A DNA stretch of 64,000 nucleotides, from contig NZ_AP022576.1 in assembly GCF_010730355.1 (NCBI RefSeq), positions 4,030,001-4,094,000 on the forward strand, written 5' to 3'. The number at the start of each line of letters is the position of its first letter. Position 1 is the stretch's first letter. This DNA is from Mycobacterium florentinum. GTDB lineage: Bacteria; Actinomycetota; Actinomycetes; Mycobacteriales; Mycobacteriaceae. Under the pieces are notes generated by a model. The model was given only the letters and a program-made list of their open reading frames with translations, was not told the origin of the DNA and ran no database searches. Positions 9,111 to 47,784 of the stretch are shown in pieces. Made by a program: the position numbers and the translations under genes.

Positions 9111-10417
9111 GGCTGCCACCACGGGCGCAGCGGCAGGCTGTCGGCGCCGCGTCGCTCGACATTGGCGGCCAGCACGTGATGGAGCTGAAGGTTGTTCTCG
9201 TCGAACGCAACTCGCGAAGCCGCCATGTACAGTCCCCACACCTTGGCGACGGCAAGCCCGACCTCGGCGACCGCCTCGTCCCAGTGGTCGACGAGGTTGC
9301 GGCACCAATCGCGCAGTGTCATCGCGTAGTGGTGGCGGAAGTTCTCGGTGTGCAATACCTCGAAACCGGTGTCCTGGACGTCGATCAGGATGCGTCCCGA
9401 ACCGGTCAGCTCCCCGTCGGGAAACACGTAACGGTCGGTGAAGCCACCGGCAAACGTATGGTGCTCGTTGTCGTGGCGGGTGATGCAGTGATTGAGCAGC
9501 AGACCGCCGGTGCGCAACTTCGACTTGAGGAAAGCGAAGTAGGCGGGGTAGTTCTTCACCCCGATGTGCTCGGTCAGCCCGATCGACGAGACGGCGTCAA
9601 AGCCTTCCTCGGGCACGTCGCGGTAGTCGGAGTGGCGCACCTCGGCGAGGCCGGACAGACCCTGGTCCTCGATCGCCCGTTGCGCCCACTTCGCTTGTTC
9701 GGCCGACAGGGTGGCGCCGATCGCGCGGACCCCGTGCCGGGCGGCGTAGCGCACCATGCCGCCCCAGCCGCATCCCACGTCGAGCAGCCGGTCACCCGGT
9801 TGCAGGTTGAGCTTGTCGAAAACCAGCCGGTACTTATTGTCTTGTGCCTCTTCGAGAGTCGCGTCGGCGTCCGGGTACACCGCGCAGGTGTAGGTCATCG
9901 ACGGCCCCAGCACCCATTCGTAGAACGTGTTGGAGACGTCGTAGTGGTGGTGGATGGCTCCCGCGTCGCGGGTCTTGCTGTGCAGCAAGCCTTCCGCGAA
10001 CCGGCGCCATCGCGGCGGCGTTTCCAGCTCGGGCGGTGGAATCGGAACCAAATGCTCGATGCCGATCGAGCGGACCACCTGAGCCAGGGTCCACGCCGAC
10101 GGTCGCTTGAATTCCACCCGGTCGGCCAGCATCCGCAGCAGCTCGTAGGGATCGCCCGGATGCACGCCGAGCGGCTGCAGGTCGCCCGAGACGTACGCGC
10201 GGGCAATGCCGAGTTCGCCGGGAGCTGTGGCCAGGTAGGTCGTGCCACGCGGCGAGCAAAGGTCCAGGCCCAGCTGCGCGTCTTCGCTTCCGGCGGTGCT
10301 GCCGTCGTACGCGGTGAACTTGAGCGGGCGCCCGCCGGTCGCGGTGAAGATGGCCAGCACCTCGGCCATGGTGAGCTTCCCCGTAATGGAGTGGACCGGC
10401 TCTCTGGTTGTCGTCAT
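9107..10417 (-). CDS. SAM-dependent fatty-acid (cyclopropane-type) methyltransferase, Rv3720 homologue
   Basis: 436 residues. The SAM-binding loop LLDVGCGWGGM lies near residue 205, and the family signatures HHHYDVSNTFYEWVLG and MTYTCAVY precede it. These enzymes methylate double bonds of phospholipid acyl chains to give cyclopropane or methyl branches. Its start overlaps the stop of the FAD oxidoreductase gene (ATGA), so the two are translationally coupled. Known paralogues Rv0447c/Rv0449c form the tuberculostearic acid (10-methylstearate) synthase pair; the same methyltransferase-plus-FAD-reductase logic is likely here, though the lipid is unproven. The gene converges on dnaX with overlapping TAG stops. 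Confidence 0.88.
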   Translation of the reverse strand: MTTTREPVHSITGKLTMAEVLAIFTATGGRPLKFTAYDGSTAGSEDAQLGLDLCSPRGTTYLATAPGELGIARAYVSGDLQPLGVHPGDPYELLRMLADRVEFKRPSAWTLAQVVRSIGIEHLVPIPPPELETPPRWRRFAEGLLHSKTRDAGAIHHHYDVSNTFYEWVLGPSMTYTCAVYPDADATLEEAQDNKYRLVFDKLNLQPGDRLLDVGCGWGGMVRYAARHGVRAIGATLSAEQAKWAQRAIEDQGLSGLAEVRHSDYRDVPEEGFDAVSSIGLTEHIGVKNYPAYFAFLKSKLRTGGLLLNHCITRHDNEHHTFAGGFTDRYVFPDGELTGSGRILIDVQDTGFEVLHTENFRHHYAMTLRDWCRNLVDHWDEAVAEVGLAVAKVWGLYMAASRVAFDENNLQLHHVLAANVERRGADSLPLRPWWQP

Positions 10418-11802
10418 CGCCGTTGCACCGCCTTTGCATAGAGATCGAGCAGACGCGAGTCGGGATCGTAGGATTTCTTGACCGTCTTATAGGACTCGCC
10501 GCCGTACAGCTGGTCGAATTCCTCTCGGGTGTAGAAGGAGTCGGAGTACAACGACTTGTGCCCGTCGAGCTCGCTGACCTTCGCTTCGATCGCCCGGTTG
10601 GTGGTTCCCACGCCGTCACCGGCGGGCACCGACGACCAGAACCCGATGTTGACGTAAGTGTGGTCGGCCGGAATCGGATACAGCGGCCAGCCCTCGTGAT
10701 CGCGAAGTCGTAACGGGCACAACCAGATCGGCGTGATCGGCACGCTTTGCAGAAACCACTCCAGGAATTCGCAGCACCGTCCGATCGGCACCTCGACGTC
10801 CTGGACCACCCGCTCGCGCGCGGGGCGTCCCTGGCGGGCCTCGATCCGGTCGGACACACCGAAGCGGCGGTCGGCTGCCACCAGCTTGGAGTAGACGCTG
10901 CTGCGCCGGTAGCGCCGCGGCCACCAGCGGCGCAGCCGCGGGTTCTGCACGCCGAATGCGCGTGAGCACCAAAACCAATCGGTGTCCCAGCGCCAGAAGT
11001 AGTCGTGCATCGTCAGCCGGTCGTCCTTGGAGTCGTTCAAGGCGGCGTCGTGCCGCATCGACTGGTAGTAGATCTTTTTGCCGGTGTAATCACTGACCGG
11101 TCCCGGCGTGGTGGTGCGCCTGCCCACGCACAGGTAGCTCTCGTCGGGACCGAAGACCACGCCGTCGAGGTAGTCGACCGCGGTGCCGCCCTGGCCGCCG
11201 GTGTCGATGATGCGTTCGGCGGCCGCAACCAGCTCCGGCAACGAGCGGAATCGGATGTGGCGCAACGCCACAAACGGCGCGATGGGTTCCAGCTCGATTC
11301 GCAACCTGGTTGAATAGCCCAGTGTCCCATAGGAATTCGGAAATGCTCGGAACAGATCGCAGTGCTGAGTACGCGACGCGGTGAGCAATTCGCCGGCGCC
11401 GGTGAGGATATCCATTTCCAGCACCGATTCGTGTGGCAGACCGTTGCGGAACGACGCCGACTCGATGCCCAGGCCACTGACCGCGCCACCGAGCGTGATG
11501 GTCTTGAGCTGCGGAACTACCAGCGGTGACAGGCCATAGGGCAGGGTCGCCGCCACCAGATCCTGATAGCTGCACATGCCGGCGACATCGGCGGTACGGG
11601 TTTCGGGATCGATACTCAGGACGCCGGTCAGTCCCGAGGTGTCCAGGCCGCGCGCATCGCGTTTGGTGCGGGCGCGGAACAGGTTTGACGTGGGTTTGGC
11701 GAGCCGGACCGCGGACGTCACGGGGATGGAACGATAACTCGCCATCAACCGATCGACGCCCGCTGTGTGAGCCGAGAGTGCAGATCCAGAACCTGGCACC
11801 AC
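10414..11802 (-). CDS. FAD-binding oxidoreductase (PCMH type), Rv3719 homologue
   Basis: About 462 residues. The FAD-binding half contains PQLKTITLGGAVSGLGIES and NSYGTLGYSTRLRIEL, typical of the FAD_binding_4 fold; the C-terminal half has WFWCSRAFG and the basic RRWWPRRYRRSS. GTG 11802 (or the next GTG, 11799) is chosen because a -10 box TAGGGT lies 4-7 nt upstream; an ATG at 11745 and an extension to 11835 are alternatives. It probably reduces the methylene or alkene intermediate made by the coupled methyltransferase, by analogy with the Rv0449c/Rv0447c pair. Divergent from the SRPBCC gene. Confidence 0.85.
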   Translation of the reverse strand: MVPGSGSALSAHTAGVDRLMASYRSIPVTSAVRLAKPTSNLFRARTKRDARGLDTSGLTGVLSIDPETRTADVAGMCSYQDLVAATLPYGLSPLVVPQLKTITLGGAVSGLGIESASFRNGLPHESVLEMDILTGAGELLTASRTQHCDLFRAFPNSYGTLGYSTRLRIELEPIAPFVALRHIRFRSLPELVAAAERIIDTGGQGGTAVDYLDGVVFGPDESYLCVGRRTTTPGPVSDYTGKKIYYQSMRHDAALNDSKDDRLTMHDYFWRWDTDWFWCSRAFGVQNPRLRRWWPRRYRRSSVYSKLVAADRRFGVSDRIEARQGRPARERVVQDVEVPIGRCCEFLEWFLQSVPITPIWLCPLRLRDHEGWPLYPIPADHTYVNIGFWSSVPAGDGVGTTNRAIEAKVSELDGHKSLYSDSFYTREEFDQLYGGESYKTVKKSYDPDSRLLDLYAKAVQRR

Positions 11803-11806
11803 ATAT

Positions 11807-11816
11807 ACCCTAGTCT
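11807..11816. promoter_or_regulatory. Overlapping divergent -10 boxes
   Basis: The minus strand reads TAGGGT (11812-11807) toward the FAD oxidoreductase and the plus strand reads TAGTCT (11811-11816) toward the SRPBCC gene. The two boxes share the central TA step, so one site may fire in both directions. Confidence 0.45.
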
Positions 11817-11874
11817 TCGACCACACCCCGTGCATCCGCGCGCGGGCGGCATTACACCAGAGGAGTCGCGCCTG

Positions 11875-12312
11875 ATGGCACAGGTCAGCGCAGCCAGCAC
11901 CATCTTGATCAGCGTCGAGCCCGGGGCCACGCTCGCCGCGGTGGCGGATTACCAGAACGTCCGCCCGAAGATCCTGTCCCCGCACTACAGCGAATACCAG
12001 GTCGTGGCGGGCGGGCAGGGTCAGGGCACCGTCGTCAAGTGGAAGCTGCAGGCCACCAAGTCACGTAGCCGTAACGTCGAGGCCAGCGTCGACGTGGCCG
12101 GGCACAGCGTCATCGAGAAGGACGCGAATTCGTCGATGGTCACCAACTGGACGGTGGCGCCCGCGGGCCCCGGATCCAGCGTCACCGTCAAAACCAGCTG
12201 GACGGGCGCGGGCGGTGTCAAGGGCTTTTTCGAAAAGACGTTTGCGCCGTTGGGGCTGAAGAAGATTCAGGGTGAGGTGCTGGCCAACCTGAAGAAGGAA
12301 CTCGAAGGCTAG
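11875..12312 (+). CDS. SRPBCC/START-fold protein, Rv3718c homologue
   Basis: 145 residues with alternating strands and the C-terminal helix (KIQGEVLANLKKELEG) usual for the SRPBCC lipid or ligand-binding fold. No signal peptide. AGAGGAG precedes ATG 11875. The ligand is unknown. It ends 3 nt from the convergent NRPS stop. Confidence 0.85.
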   Translation: MAQVSAASTILISVEPGATLAAVADYQNVRPKILSPHYSEYQVVAGGQGQGTVVKWKLQATKSRSRNVEASVDVAGHSVIEKDANSSMVTNWTVAPAGPGSSVTVKTSWTGAGGVKGFFEKTFAPLGLKKIQGEVLANLKKELEG

Positions 12313-12315
12313 GCC

Positions 12316-43473
<31,158 letters not shown>

Positions 43474-43496
43474 CCGATCGCCCCTACCCAAAAGGC

Positions 43497-43711
43497 TTAC
43501 GCAATAAAGGCCTTATCCGGTTCCGGCTTCCGCATATTCCATGGCCGTATGTCGTTGCGAGAGCGTGCGACGCAAGTGAAAACCACCGCGCCGGACGCCT
43601 CGTGGTGAACCGCTTACCCCCAGGCAGCGACGTCCGCGAGAGCCCTCCCCGGGCGGTGCTGCTGGTCGTCGTTGACCTGGACGAAGTCGTCGCTGACGGT
43701 TTGTTGCTCAC
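43497..43711 (-). pseudogene. Decayed mbtH-like gene upstream of the NRPS
   Basis: From a GTG at 43711 with GGGGAGAATC upstream, the minus strand reads VSNKP, then, one frame over, SDDFVQVNDDQQH, RALADVAAWG, a TAA stop, AVHHEASGAVVFTCVARS and RNDIRPWNMRKP, ending at TAA 43497-43499. This matches the MbtH pattern block by block (MSxNPFDD, F.VLVNDE.QHSLWP, FADVPAGW, VVHGEASRA, WTDIRP.S.R) over the usual length of about 71 codons. The hallmark SLWP, the Pro-Gly of PAGW and the Trp of WTDIRP are lost, and there is a frameshift plus a stop. MbtH proteins bind and activate NRPS adenylation domains and normally sit just upstream of them, as here (24 nt). I conclude the gene is dead; a trans-acting MbtH such as that of the mycobactin cluster would have to serve. 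Confidence 0.75.
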
Positions 43712-43750
43712 CGATTCTCCCCGCACGTCTAATCGACATGAGTGGAACAA

Positions 43751-43756
43751 ACCCTA
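43751..43756 (-). promoter_or_regulatory. Probable -10 box of the mbtH remnant-NRPS unit
   Basis: The minus strand reads TAGGGT, then TTGTTCC and a likely +1 at 43743. TTGGAG lies about 15 nt upstream as a weak -35. This places a leader of roughly 270 nt, including the mbtH remnant, before the NRPS start. Nothing else gene-like is seen between 43712 and 43943. Confidence 0.4.
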
Positions 43757-43943
43757 GTGGACCAAAAGGGGCTCCAACAGGGGTTTCGGCAAAGTTCTTG
43801 ATGTTAGCCATGCGTTAGCCGACATTTTTCGCGCAGCCCGACCAGCTTTGCGAAACGGCCAGGGCCGCAATCGATCTCGTCTCCTGACAGCCCAAGCCAG
43901 GGGTCCCGCAGAACTGGTGCTCACGCTACCGGTTGTGCGGCAT

Positions 43944-43972
43944 CGCCGCTACCCGAAATCCGGGTAGCGGCG
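43944..43972 (-). terminator. Strong hairpin after ami1
   Basis: Perfect 12-bp inverted repeat: CGCCGCTACCCG (43944-43955), loop AAATC, CGGGTAGCGGCG (43961-43972). It begins 7 nt beyond the ami1 stop and insulates the NRPS from ami1 transcription. Confidence 0.75.
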
Positions 43973-43978
43973 GCGTTC

Positions 43979-44752
43979 TCAGCGCGCCTGGCCCTGGGTG
44001 GCCAGGAAGCCCGCCACGCCACGGACGAGTGCGTCGGCGTACTTCTGCCGGCCATCCGGGGATTCCATCAGCGCCGAATCGACGGGGTTCTTCATGTTGC
44101 CGCACTCGACCAGGATGGCGGGGTATTGCGCCAGGTTGAGGCCGGTCAGATCCGAACGTCCGTACAGTCCGCCCTGGCCGATGTACGTCGATGGCGGGAT
44201 GCCGGCGGCCTGCATCTGGTCGCGCATGATCCGCGCGTACTGCACCGACGGCCCGGCCTGCACCTGGTTGAGGGGCGGGGCCGAGTAGTTGACGTGGAAT
44301 CCGCGCCCGGACGGTGGTCCACCGTCGGCGTGGATGCTCAGGATCGCGTTGGGCCGCAACGAATTGGCCACGTTGGCGCGCTCGTCGATGCACGGTCCCA
44401 GTCCGGTGTCGTTGCCGCGGGACAGGGCGGTCCTGACACCCAGTGCTGTCAGTGCGGCGCGAACCCGCAGCGCGGTGTCCCAGGTGAAGGTGTGCTCCAT
44501 ATAGCCGCTGTTGGTCGCGGTTCCGCTGGTCTGGCAGTCCTTGGTGCCGCCCCGGCCGGTGGTGACCTGCCGGCCGATGGACGCGTCGTTGGCGCCGTTG
44601 TGGCCGGGGTCGATGAAAACCACCATGCCGGCGATGCTGGACGGGACCCCCCATGCGTTCTGGGCCGCGGTCGAGACGATCAGTGTCCCCGCGGCAACCA
44701 GCATGCTGGCCGCCATTCTGATTCCGACACGCCTGCTCACTCGTTGGTCCAC
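43979..44752 (-). CDS. ami1: N-acetylmuramoyl-L-alanine amidase (Rv3717 homologue)
   Basis: 257 residues with an N-terminal signal or membrane segment (about 9-30) and an Amidase_3 domain. Zinc ligands are His in FIDPGHNG, Glu in YMEHTF and His in SIHADG; the catalytic Glu is in [10 protein letters not shown]. The enzyme cleaves between MurNAc and L-Ala in the periplasm and helps daughter-cell separation. Rv3717 is zinc-dependent and lacks a cell-wall-binding domain, as here. GTG 44752 has a -10 box TACCTT (44764-44759) 6 nt upstream, suggesting a leaderless mRNA; ATG 44716 is an alternative start. Confidence 0.93.
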   Translation of the reverse strand: MDQRVSRRVGIRMAASMLVAAGTLIVSTAAQNAWGVPSSIAGMVVFIDPGHNGANDASIGRQVTTGRGGTKDCQTSGTATNSGYMEHTFTWDTALRVRAALTALGVRTALSRGNDTGLGPCIDERANVANSLRPNAILSIHADGGPPSGRGFHVNYSAPPLNQVQAGPSVQYARIMRDQMQAAGIPPSTYIGQGGLYGRSDLTGLNLAQYPAILVECGNMKNPVDSALMESPDGRQKYADALVRGVAGFLATQGQAR

Positions 44753-44850
44753 GGCGCAAAGGTAACGTCGTGCGGTCTACGCTGGGTGTTTCGAATCGCC
44801 AGACACCCACAGGCGAAACCAACTCGAGACCAAGATGCGAGGGGATTGTC

Positions 44851-45201
44851 ATGCAACCCGGAGGCGACATGTCCGCGCTGCTCGCTCAGGCGCAGCAGAT
44901 GCAGCAGAAGCTCATGGAGGCTCAGCAACAGCTCGCGAACGCCGAGATCCGCGGTCAGGCCGGTGGTGGCTTGGTCGAGGCGGTCGTCAAAGGCAGCGGT
45001 GAGGTCATCGCGGTGAAGATCGATCCATCGGTCGTCGACCCTTCGGACATCGAGACGTTGCAGGACTTGATCGTCGGCGCCATGGTGGACGCCTCCAAAC
45101 AGGTCACCAAAATGGCGCAGGAGCAGTTGGGGTCGCTGACCGCCGGGTTGACCGCGCCACCGGCGCCACCCGCGCCACCCACCCAAATAACGGGGCTCTG
45201 A
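44851..45201 (+). CDS. ebfC: YbaB/EbfC family nucleoid-associated protein (Rv3716c homologue)
   Basis: 116 residues. A coiled N-terminal helix ([20 protein letters not shown]) leads to the YbaB core ([36 protein letters not shown]). The family forms DNA-binding dimers. GAGGGGAT precedes ATG 44851. It lies 13 nt before recR, the usual ybaB-recR operon. Confidence 0.92.
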   Translation: MQPGGDMSALLAQAQQMQQKLMEAQQQLANAEIRGQAGGGLVEAVVKGSGEVIAVKIDPSVVDPSDIETLQDLIVGAMVDASKQVTKMAQEQLGSLTAGLTAPPAPPAPPTQITGL

Positions 45202-45214
45202 CCTACCTACCGAC

Positions 45215-45826
45215 ATGTTTGAGGGACCGGTCCAGGATCTGATCGACGAGCTCGGCAAGCTGCCGGGCATCGGGCCAAAGAGTGCGCAGCGCATCGCCTT
45301 TCACTTGTTGTCGGTCGAGCCGCCGGACATCGACCGACTCACCGCCGTGCTGTCGAAGGTCCGCGACGGCGTCCGCTTCTGCGCGGTGTGCGGCAACGTG
45401 TCCGACGACGAGCGTTGCCGGATCTGCGGGGATCCGCGCCGGGACGGCTCGCAGGTGTGTGTCGTCGAGGAACCCAAGGACGTCCAGGCCGTCGAGCGGA
45501 CTCGCGAATTCCGGGGCCGCTACCACGTCCTGGGCGGCGCGCTGGATCCGCTGTCCGGTGTGGGCCCCGATCAGCTGCGGATCCGCGAGCTGCTCACCCG
45601 CATCGGCGAGCGGGTCGACGGTGTGGACATCACCGAGGTGATCATCGCGACCGACCCCAACACCGAGGGCGAGGCGACGGCCACCTACCTGGTCCGGGTG
45701 CTGCGTGACATTCCCGGCCTGACCGTCACGCGAATCGCGTCCGGGCTGCCGATGGGCGGCGACTTGGAGTTCGCCGACGAGCTGACCCTGGGCCGCGCGC
45801 TCACCGGCCGCCGGTCCATGGTCTGA
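45215..45826 (+). CDS. recR: Recombination protein RecR
   Basis: 203 residues, usual length. Helix-hairpin-helix [18 protein letters not shown] at the start, a four-Cys zinc finger (CAVCG...CRIC), a TOPRIM domain ([14 protein letters not shown], then [14 protein letters not shown]) and the C-terminal [13 protein letters not shown] motif. Acts with RecF and RecO to load RecA at gaps. Rv3715c homologue, converging on the C39-like gene with a 6-nt gap. Confidence 0.96.
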   Translation: MFEGPVQDLIDELGKLPGIGPKSAQRIAFHLLSVEPPDIDRLTAVLSKVRDGVRFCAVCGNVSDDERCRICGDPRRDGSQVCVVEEPKDVQAVERTREFRGRYHVLGGALDPLSGVGPDQLRIRELLTRIGERVDGVDITEVIIATDPNTEGEATATYLVRVLRDIPGLTVTRIASGLPMGGDLEFADELTLGRALTGRRSMV

Positions 45827-45832
45827 CCCGCG

Positions 45833-46507
45833 TTACTTGGTGACGACGGCGAAGTTCTCGCTGGCGGCCCACGCCTCTTCGAATGTCGCGATCCAAACCT
45901 GCTCGTCGCGGCCCGCACGGATACCGCTGTCGTTGAGGTGCACCACGCCGGCGTCGGTGTCGATACCGATGACGACGACGAAGTGGTTTTCCTTGGTGCG
46001 ATCGCCGGGCTTGTTCCAGATGACGTTGTCGTTGAGTCCGATGATCACCTTGCGCCCGTGATCCAGGTCGAGCGCGAGCGCATCGGTGTCGGGGTGGACG
46101 GCGTCGGCGCGGATGCCGTAGTGCGCCAGTAGCGGGACCAGGTCTTTGTTGCTCGTCCGGCCGCCCGGGCGGTAGATCGGCCCGGGGTGGGCCGCGCTCG
46201 GGATGTTTCCCGCCGCCGCGTTGATCTCGTCCTCACCGGGCTCGTGGCCGCTGATCTGGCCGATCACATCGGCCACCGCCATCTCCCCGCAGTCGAGTTG
46301 TTGTTGCTGGTAGCGCCAGTAGGGTGCGGCGGCGGCCGGGTCGCCGTGCATGCCCGCGGCGATGCGTGGGGCGGGGACGTCCGGGGTGGCGTGGGCGTCG
46401 GCGATTCCGACGGCCCAGCCCGCGGCGGCCGCGGTCGACAACGCCGCGAGCGCGCCAACGCATGCCTTGGTGGTCAGCGTGGCCATCGTCGGTGGGGTGT
46501 GGGCCAT
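45833..46507 (-). CDS. Secreted C39-like (papain-fold) protein
   Basis: 224 residues. A signal peptide (about residues 1-45, ending near IADAHATP) precedes a mature domain with the Cys-His layout of bacteriocin-processing-type C39 peptidases: Cys in QQLDCGEMAVADVIG, His in KENHFVVVIGID and Asn/Asp in VHLNDSG. Active peptidase or inactive relative cannot be decided. ATG 46507 is supported by AGAAGGGAG upstream. M. tuberculosis has a different gene (Rv3714c) between gatD and recR, so this is a lineage-specific replacement. Its substrate is unknown; exported and probably acting in the cell envelope or outside. Confidence 0.75.
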   Translation of the reverse strand: MAHTPPTMATLTTKACVGALAALSTAAAAGWAVGIADAHATPDVPAPRIAAGMHGDPAAAAPYWRYQQQQLDCGEMAVADVIGQISGHEPGEDEINAAAGNIPSAAHPGPIYRPGGRTSNKDLVPLLAHYGIRADAVHPDTDALALDLDHGRKVIIGLNDNVIWNKPGDRTKENHFVVVIGIDTDAGVVHLNDSGIRAGRDEQVWIATFEEAWAASENFAVVTK

Positions 46508-46636
46508 GGGGGCTCCCTTCTCGAGCCGCCGCAATGCGCGTCGGTGTCGGGAAAAGAGTTGGGCACCGCCCTCAAAGAAATCTTGCTGCGCAGGTGGGAC
46601 GCCCGCGTCAGCGAGCGGGTGTAGGGTGCGACGTCC

Positions 46637-47074
46637 TCATGCCTTGCTCAATTGGAATTGCCTGGTAAAGGTCTTGGGCGGCTCTCCGCTGCACGCGTCT
46701 GACGTCGTCGTCTGGCCTTCTCCGGCAAGCGATACGGCATCGAAGCTGTAGTTGACGGTCACGGGCGCCGATGCGCCGTTCGGACACGGTGCCTGGGCCG
46801 TCCCGCTGTGCGTCCATCGTCCATTGGCGAGGTGGAATTCCCAGCTGATGACGAACGTCCCGCCGTCTTGCGAGGTCGCCAGGGTGCAGTCCGATCCGCA
46901 CGGGACGAAGAGCCAGGCGGTCGGTTTGTCGCTGTTCGCGTACTGCACGTTGTACCGGCCGTTCAGGACTTCCGGGGCGGCGTGCGCCGGTGTCGACGAC
47001 GCGATGAACGCGGCCGCGGTGAGCAGCGCGGCCCCGGCCGGCCGCGGGCTGATCTTCGCTCTCTCGGCCCGCAC
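46637..47074 (-). CDS. Secreted protein of unknown function
   Basis: 145 residues. A signal peptide (basic start, AALLTAAAFIASS, cleavage near AHAAPE) precedes a small, probably beta-rich domain with four Cys (FVPCGSDC, APCPN, SDACSG) that could form two disulfides. I do not recognise the family beyond likeness to small mycobacterial exported proteins. It starts directly after the gatD stop and is probably the last gene of the murT-gatD unit. Confidence 0.7.
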   Translation of the reverse strand: MRAERAKISPRPAGAALLTAAAFIASSTPAHAAPEVLNGRYNVQYANSDKPTAWLFVPCGSDCTLATSQDGGTFVISWEFHLANGRWTHSGTAQAPCPNGASAPVTVNYSFDAVSLAGEGQTTTSDACSGEPPKTFTRQFQLSKA

Positions 47075-47076
47075 GG

Positions 47077-47784
47077 TCAGCGCGCCCCCAGTCGTTCGCG
47101 GCGCAGCAGGTCGACCTCGGGCAGCTGCAGCGGCGCCAGCTCACCCACCACCTTGCTCAGCAACAGGTCGGCCAGCTCCGGGTTGCGGGCCAGGCACGGC
47201 CCATGCATGTAGGTCGCGACGACGCTGCCCTGGATCACGCCGTCAAAACCGTCACCGAGCCGGTTGCCCGCGCCCTTGACCACCGCGCCCAACGGCGCAG
47301 CGTCGGGGCCCAGCACGGTGCCGCCGCGGTGGTTTTCAAACCCGGTGAGCCGCTGGGTCAACCCCGCCAGCAGCGGCTTGCTCACCAGCTCGCCGATCGT
47401 GCGGGCATCCTGCGGGGAGGTCGTCACGTCCAGCATGCCCACGCCGTCGACCCGTTCCCCCGACGACGTCTCGTACCAGTGCCCGAGCACCTGGACGGCG
47501 GCGCAGATCGACAGCACGGGTGCGCCGCGCTCCGCCGCGCGTTGCAGGCCCGGATAGCGCAGCAGGTGCCGGGTGGCCAGCCGCTGCGCATAGTCCTCGG
47601 CGCCGCCCAGGGTGTACAGGTCCAAGGACTCCGGCACCGGGTCGTCCAGGGTGATCTCGACGATCTCGGCCGCGATACCCCGCAGCAGCAGTCGTTGCCG
47701 CAGCACGACCGCGTTGCCGCCGTCGCCGTAGGTGCCCATCACGTCGGGCAACACCAGCCCGATCCGCAACGTCGACTCAGCCAT
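47077..47784 (-). CDS. gatD: Lipid II isoglutaminyl synthase, glutaminase subunit GatD
   Basis: 235 residues, class I glutamine amidotransferase fold related to CobQ. LPDVMGTYGDGGNAVVLRQR opens the protein; the nucleophile Cys lies in LSICAAVQVLG and a His in ATYMHGPCLA. GatD frees ammonia from glutamine and passes it to MurT, which amidates D-Glu of lipid II to D-iso-Gln. The ATG overlaps the end of murT by 8 nt, so the subunits are coupled. Rv3713 homologue. Confidence 0.93.
   Translation of the reverse strand: MAESTLRIGLVLPDVMGTYGDGGNAVVLRQRLLLRGIAAEIVEITLDDPVPESLDLYTLGGAEDYAQRLATRHLLRYPGLQRAAERGAPVLSICAAVQVLGHWYETSSGERVDGVGMLDVTTSPQDARTIGELVSKPLLAGLTQRLTGFENHRGGTVLGPDAAPLGAVVKGAGNRLGDGFDGVIQGSVVATYMHGPCLARNPELADLLLSKVVGELAPLQLPEVDLLRRERLGAR

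Noticed and set aside
43614..43811. 65-residue minus-strand frame starting at ATG 43811 upstream of the NRPS
   Set aside because: It only reads through the promoter region into the mbtH remnant; the MbtH-like part is better explained by the GTG at 43711 plus a frameshift.
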